A stretch of DNA of 64,000 nucleotides from Perognathus longimembris pacificus (Eukaryota > Chordata > Mammalia > Rodentia > Heteromyidae): positions 5,849,606 through 5,913,605 of the forward strand of contig NC_063181.1 of NCBI RefSeq assembly GCF_023159225.1. Reading direction: 5' to 3'. The notes below the pieces were generated by a model. The model worked only from the letters and a program-made list of their open reading frames with translations, did no database searches and was not told the origin of the DNA. Each line of letters starts with the position of its first letter. Positions within the stretch are counted from its first letter, which is position 1. The position numbers and the translations under genes were made by a program. Shown here piece by piece: positions 60,242-64,000 of this stretch.

Positions 60242-60486
60242 GCCATTGGTGGCTCACGCCTGTAATCCTAACTTCTCAGGAGGCTGAGATGTGAGGATCA
60301 TGGTTCAGAGCCAGTCCAAGCAATAGAGTCCATGACACTCTTAGTTCCAATCAACTAGCAAAACAGTGAAAGTGAAGCTATGGCTCAAGTGGTAAAGTAC
60401 CAGCCTTAACTGGACAACTAAGAGATAGTGCTTGGGCTCCAAATTCAAGCCCCAGTACTGGCATAAGCAATGTGCTTGTGTATATG
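60242..60486 (+). mobile_element. Composite 7SL-like/tRNA-like SINE
   Basis: GGTGGCTCACGCCTGTAATC, CAGGAGGCTGAGATGTGAGG, then the right monomer ATGGCTCAAGTGGTAAAGTA and AATTCAAGCCCCAGTACTGG, followed by a CA tail. Confidence 0.9.

Positions 60487-60524
<38 letters not shown>
60487..60524. repeat. (CA)n microsatellite
   Basis: About 18 CA units derived from the tail of the SINE at 60242. Confidence 0.93.
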
Positions 60525-60525
<1 letters not shown>

Positions 60526-60599
60526 CAGAGACAAAGGCATAGGAGATGAAAATATAGAGACTATGTTAAGAAGACAGAGCAGCCTAAATGGTTATCATA

Positions 60600-60960
60600 G
60601 GATGCTGGGAGCTCAACTGCGTCCCCCTAAACTCCGATCATGTGACCACATCTGAAGATAGGGCCTTTAGAGAGCCAGTAAGATAATATGAGGTTGATTA
60701 GATGGTTGGTCCTTCTCTGCTATGACTGCTAAGGAGAGGCGATCAGGACGAGGCACACGCAGATGACCATGTGAAGACGGAGGGAGAAGAAGGCCGTCTG
60801 CCAAACAAGGAGAGAGAATTTGGAAGGAACCGGCCCTGAAAGCACCTTGATCATGGACGGCCAGCCTCCAGAACTGGGAGGAAGTAAAGATCTGGTGTTG
60901 AAGCCGCCCAGTTTGTGGTACTTTGTGATGGAGGCCTGGGCCGACCAGCGCAAGAATGGT
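60600..60960 (+). mobile_element. MaLR-type (MLT1-like) LTR
   Basis: GATAGGGCCTTTAGAGAGCC, GACCATGTGAAGACGGAGGG, GCACCTTGATCATGGACGGC, CAGCCTCCAGAACTGGGAGG and AGCCGCCCAGTTTGTGGTAC are in MLT1 order. Confidence 0.8.
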
Positions 60961-63122
60961 GAGGGGCAAGGCTGTGAGACTACGCCAGAGGCAAGCTACA
61001 GAAGGGAGCTAGGATCATAAACCTGACCTGAGTGAAGAATTCAGACATAAAGGGATGCACTTCATTTATTAAGCTTCATTATTAGAAACAAAAAAACCAT
61101 GCCAAGCATAACGTTCACTTGGAGGTAGGCAAGACGCGGTGAGGAAGCTGAGAGCCACCTGCTCAAGTCGGTTTCTTATGGAGTGATTTTTTTTCTACAG
61201 GTGCCATGACTTTTCAAGATGGCAACAGAATCATTTATCCAGAAGTGGAGAACAGAGGGGCAAAACATTTGAGAAATCACTTTGTGCAAGAAAGAAGGGA
61301 GGCGACTCACAACGTTGAGCTTGGGTCACAGAATAACAGGGAGAGTGACCCCCCCCCCCTTTGAGGACCATCATAGGGAGAAGAAGCAGGTCTGGCTTTG
61401 GGGTGTATGAGAGTTCAAGTCAGTGAGAAGATGAATACAACGAATGTAATGTGATGTTGGACTACCTGGGAGCTCTAGAGTGAACTAGATAACCGGGGAC
61501 GTGTCTGACCCTTTTGTGGCACATTATTTTTATGTACTGAGAAGAAACTCTATGTTACTTTCCTCCACAGAACCATGGGGCAGAGCACTGAATTCTCAGA
61601 ATAGACTAAAAGCAAAGATGCACCTAGCCTCGTTCTGAGCACTTCTCCAAGGGCAAATGGAACCGTGGAGCTCCAAGGAGCAAATGGCATCCGGCATACA
61701 CGTGGCCTTCCGCTATGGCTGAATCAGGTTCTCGTGAACTCTGCAACCACAGCCGGCTTCCCCGAATTACATGTTGAATGGAGTTTTAAGAGAGCTGTGG
61801 AGAACTTGTGTGTTAGAGCCTGCCTAAGTCTCCAGTCAGATCTGAGATTGGATTTAAACACTGGCCAATCTGTCTGAGGGGGCAGAGACTGGGGGGGGGG
61901 GGGGGAAGAGAGGGCTCGCTGTCCATCATTGAAGGCAGGAGGGTGGCCACAGGTCAATCTGACCCAGGGAAGGGGAGAGCCAGGGACAGGCTCGTGAAGG
62001 CAGTGTGGTAGAAAGCCAAGGAGGATTTCAAACAGTAGAAAAGAAGGAAGACAGTGAGAGAGAAGAAGAGGCATGTTTGGATGGAAGGAACAGCGCTTCT
62101 GGCAAGTGAATGAGACATGAAAAGCCGTGGGGCGGACACAGTGTCTGGGGCAGAGCGGGCTCTACAGTCAGCAGTGTGCCCATCTCCTGCTTCATTGCGC
62201 TCCTGCTCTGCCTGTGGTCTCCACAGAAGCTGCCATGTCTGTAGCGTATATTTAAGTTCGGGTTTTTTTTGGGGGGGTGTTGACTCACCTTCCCACAGGT
62301 GTCTCAAGTCTATCCTAAGTTTCGTTTGTTTCCCAAGCCTGGAATCACCTCCATGCCGCAGAAGCTCTCCTTGTTGGACCAGAAGGCCAACACAGGGATG
62401 CGATACACACGTCACCCAGTTCCAGTGTCAAAATGTAGGGTCTGAAGTCTCAGAAAAGCAACTGCTCCCCTTTGCAAGTAGCAAAAGTCACCCCCACGCC
62501 ATCCCTCACTCTTGGCCTTCTTAGGGAACTGGAGTGTTAGCTCCCACGCTGAGTCCCTCCCCTAGAGCAATCACCCCACTTCCGATCTCACATCCACTCA
62601 GAGGTCTACAGGGGTCCACATCCTCCACCCTGAGGATGTGACATCTTCGTTTAAACTCATGTCAGCGATGAAGAAGGGGTGCACACAGAAGCCCCCACCT
62701 CACCCCAGGAAGAAGACTGTATCTGAATAGAAACTTGTCCACTTGTAGTTGGAGATGAGGTTTAAGAAGCGTGGGCAGGGCTCCTGACACTTTGTTCATT
62801 GCTCTGTGAAGGGAGGAGGGCAGGCGGGAGGGGGAGGAGAGGAGACGGGGAAGGGATGAGCGCTACATGCTCTTACTAAATCCTCTTCTTCACCTTCCCT
62901 CTCTCCAGGGCAGCCTGCAAAATGAACAGTGGTCTGCGGGGTCTGGAACTTCTTGGGGCCTCGGACTGGTACCACCAACCAGGAAGCGACAGTATAGAGG
63001 TGCCAAGGGGCACAGGAAGTGAGTTTAGAATCTGCTGAGGTCATAGCAAAGCCCTGGGCTGTGGGCTGGGGTTTGTACCAAGTGCAATAGATAGACGGGG
63101 TGGGGCTCAGCTGGCCTCTCAG

Positions 63123-63123
<1 letters not shown>

Positions 63124-63172
<49 letters not shown>
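63124..63172. repeat. (CA)n microsatellite
   Basis: About 24 pure CA units. Confidence 0.95.
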
Positions 63173-63174
<2 letters not shown>

Positions 63175-63224
63175 CTCTCCTTGGGTAATGGTGCCACTGA
63201 TAGATGGAATAACTAAATGGATTG

Positions 63225-63435
63225 AACGCTAACTCAGTATAATGTACCTATGCCAAGTGCTTCACATCCATAAGTGCCTTATCTCCTTTCTATCTTTGCA
63301 ATACCCCTGTAAGGGATCACGGTTACTCTCAGCGTGGAGGAAGGATGAGGATGAGGGTGGAGGAGAGCCCCGCCTTAAGCCAGAGCTCTCGGTTTTGACT
63401 CTCCCAATCTCCACAACAGACGGTGGAAAATGGAT
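63225..63435 (+). mobile_element. MIR-like SINE, diverged
   Basis: CCAAGTGCTTCACATCCATA, TTGCAATACCCCTGTAAGGG and later purine-rich text resemble a decayed MIR. Confidence 0.5.
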
Positions 63436-64000
63436 TGTGTGCAAAAGCATGAGCTCCAGCCTTGTTTCTGGAGAGGGAAATCTTGGGAGGGATGGGAAGA
63501 GGGCACAGAAATGAATGAGGCACTTGCCTTTTTCCAGAAAAGTACAAGATGGGGTCAGGAGCTAAGCCTGACAGTCTTTCCTCCCACCCTACGGTATTCT
63601 CCAGAAGTCAGCGGAGATGGTAATGGTCAAAGAATTAAGCTAAGCCTCCCTCTGTGCATGCTGTGCTACAGTCTGTTCAAGGTGATTCTGCAAGGCGTGG
63701 GTCCTCTTCAGAGTGACATACAGGTTTAAACAAACAGCAAAAGGCAGTGGTTTCCCAGAGATCTATGTAGAACCCTTCTGAGCTTCTGAGGGTCACGCGG
63801 AGTCCCGGTGAGGTGACACCATGAGAAGAATGGGAAGAACAAGATCTAAAGGCAAAGTTGAGGGAGAGAAACTATGTTTGTAAGATACATGCAAGTTAAA
63901 GGGGGCAGGGGAATGCTTGGCTATGTGCTGATACAGAGATTTCCTTCAGAAGGAGAAGATCTGGAAGAAATACAAGAATGAGCAATAAATCAATAAAGAT

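Larger units (their letters stand above)
23913..64000 (-). other. Presumed PTK2B 5' noncoding region (intron and upstream)
   Basis: The first coding exon is preceded by a splice acceptor, so transcription starts further upstream at higher coordinates. I found no protein-coding exon of any gene in these 40 kb on either strand. The sequence is mostly SINE, L1 and LTR relics with microsatellites, listed separately. The noncoding first exon(s) could not be recognised without transcript data. Long unlisted parts (24420-24960, 29110-29840, 30130-31990, 32290-33450, 33560-34470, 37510-41740, 42890-43210, 44470-46170, 47870-49850, 53060-54220, 54630-56130, 57940-58730, 58870-60240, 60970-63120, 63440-64000) hold nothing I can name, apart from the promoter-like site near 45180, the candidate CTCF cores and isolated homopolymer runs. 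Confidence 0.65.

Noticed and set aside
23913..64000. Search for a second protein-coding gene or processed pseudogene
   Set aside because: All larger open frames overlap repeats or lack any recognisable domain. I could not support one.

Overview
The window is mammalian nuclear DNA. It has compact GT-AG exons on the minus strand and long introns full of SINEs, LINE-1 relics, MaLR-type LTRs and microsatellites. One gene can be identified with near certainty: PTK2B (PYK2, the focal adhesion kinase paralogue). Nineteen consecutive coding exons run from the start codon at 23875 down to 597. Every junction is in phase and together they encode residues 1-611. Landmark residues (Tyr402, Lys457, Asp549, Asp567, Tyr579/Tyr580) fall at the same numbers as in human PYK2, as I recall it. 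The C-terminal kinase lobe, the proline-rich region and the FAT domain lie beyond base 1, outside the window.

Layout: 1-23912 is the PTK2B coding part, covering the FERM domain (exons 23672-23912 down to 6100), the linker with Tyr402 (5754-4595) and the kinase N-lobe to activation segment (4280-597). The intron after the first coding exon is 10.8 kb and holds LINE-1 and SINE insertions. From 23913 to 64000 I find no protein-coding exon. The first coding exon has its own 3' splice site and a short 5' UTR, so this 40 kb is most simply the 5' intron and upstream noncoding part of PTK2B, filled with repeats. I could not identify the noncoding first exon(s). A GC-box/TATA-like pair at 45171-45192, on the same strand as the gene, is the only promoter-like signal I noticed.

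The lineage is inferred from repeats. Many dimeric SINEs join a tRNA-Ala/ID-like left monomer to a second tRNA-like monomer, as described for the IDL-Geo family of geomyoid rodents (kangaroo rats, pocket mice, pocket gophers). A complete ID element with target-site duplications, B1-type SINEs and rodent-style LINE-1 3' ends also point to a rodent.

Points of most interest: a ~0.9 kb, ~41-copy minisatellite starting 20 nt from a kinase-exon splice donor, which keeps the exon's frame open throughout; a pair of strong CTCF-like motifs in convergent orientation inside the gene; a four-codon uORF just before the PTK2B start; nested retroposon insertions with visible duplications; and two dimeric SINE families sharing one right-hand monomer. 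I see no novel enzymatic or defence system here.
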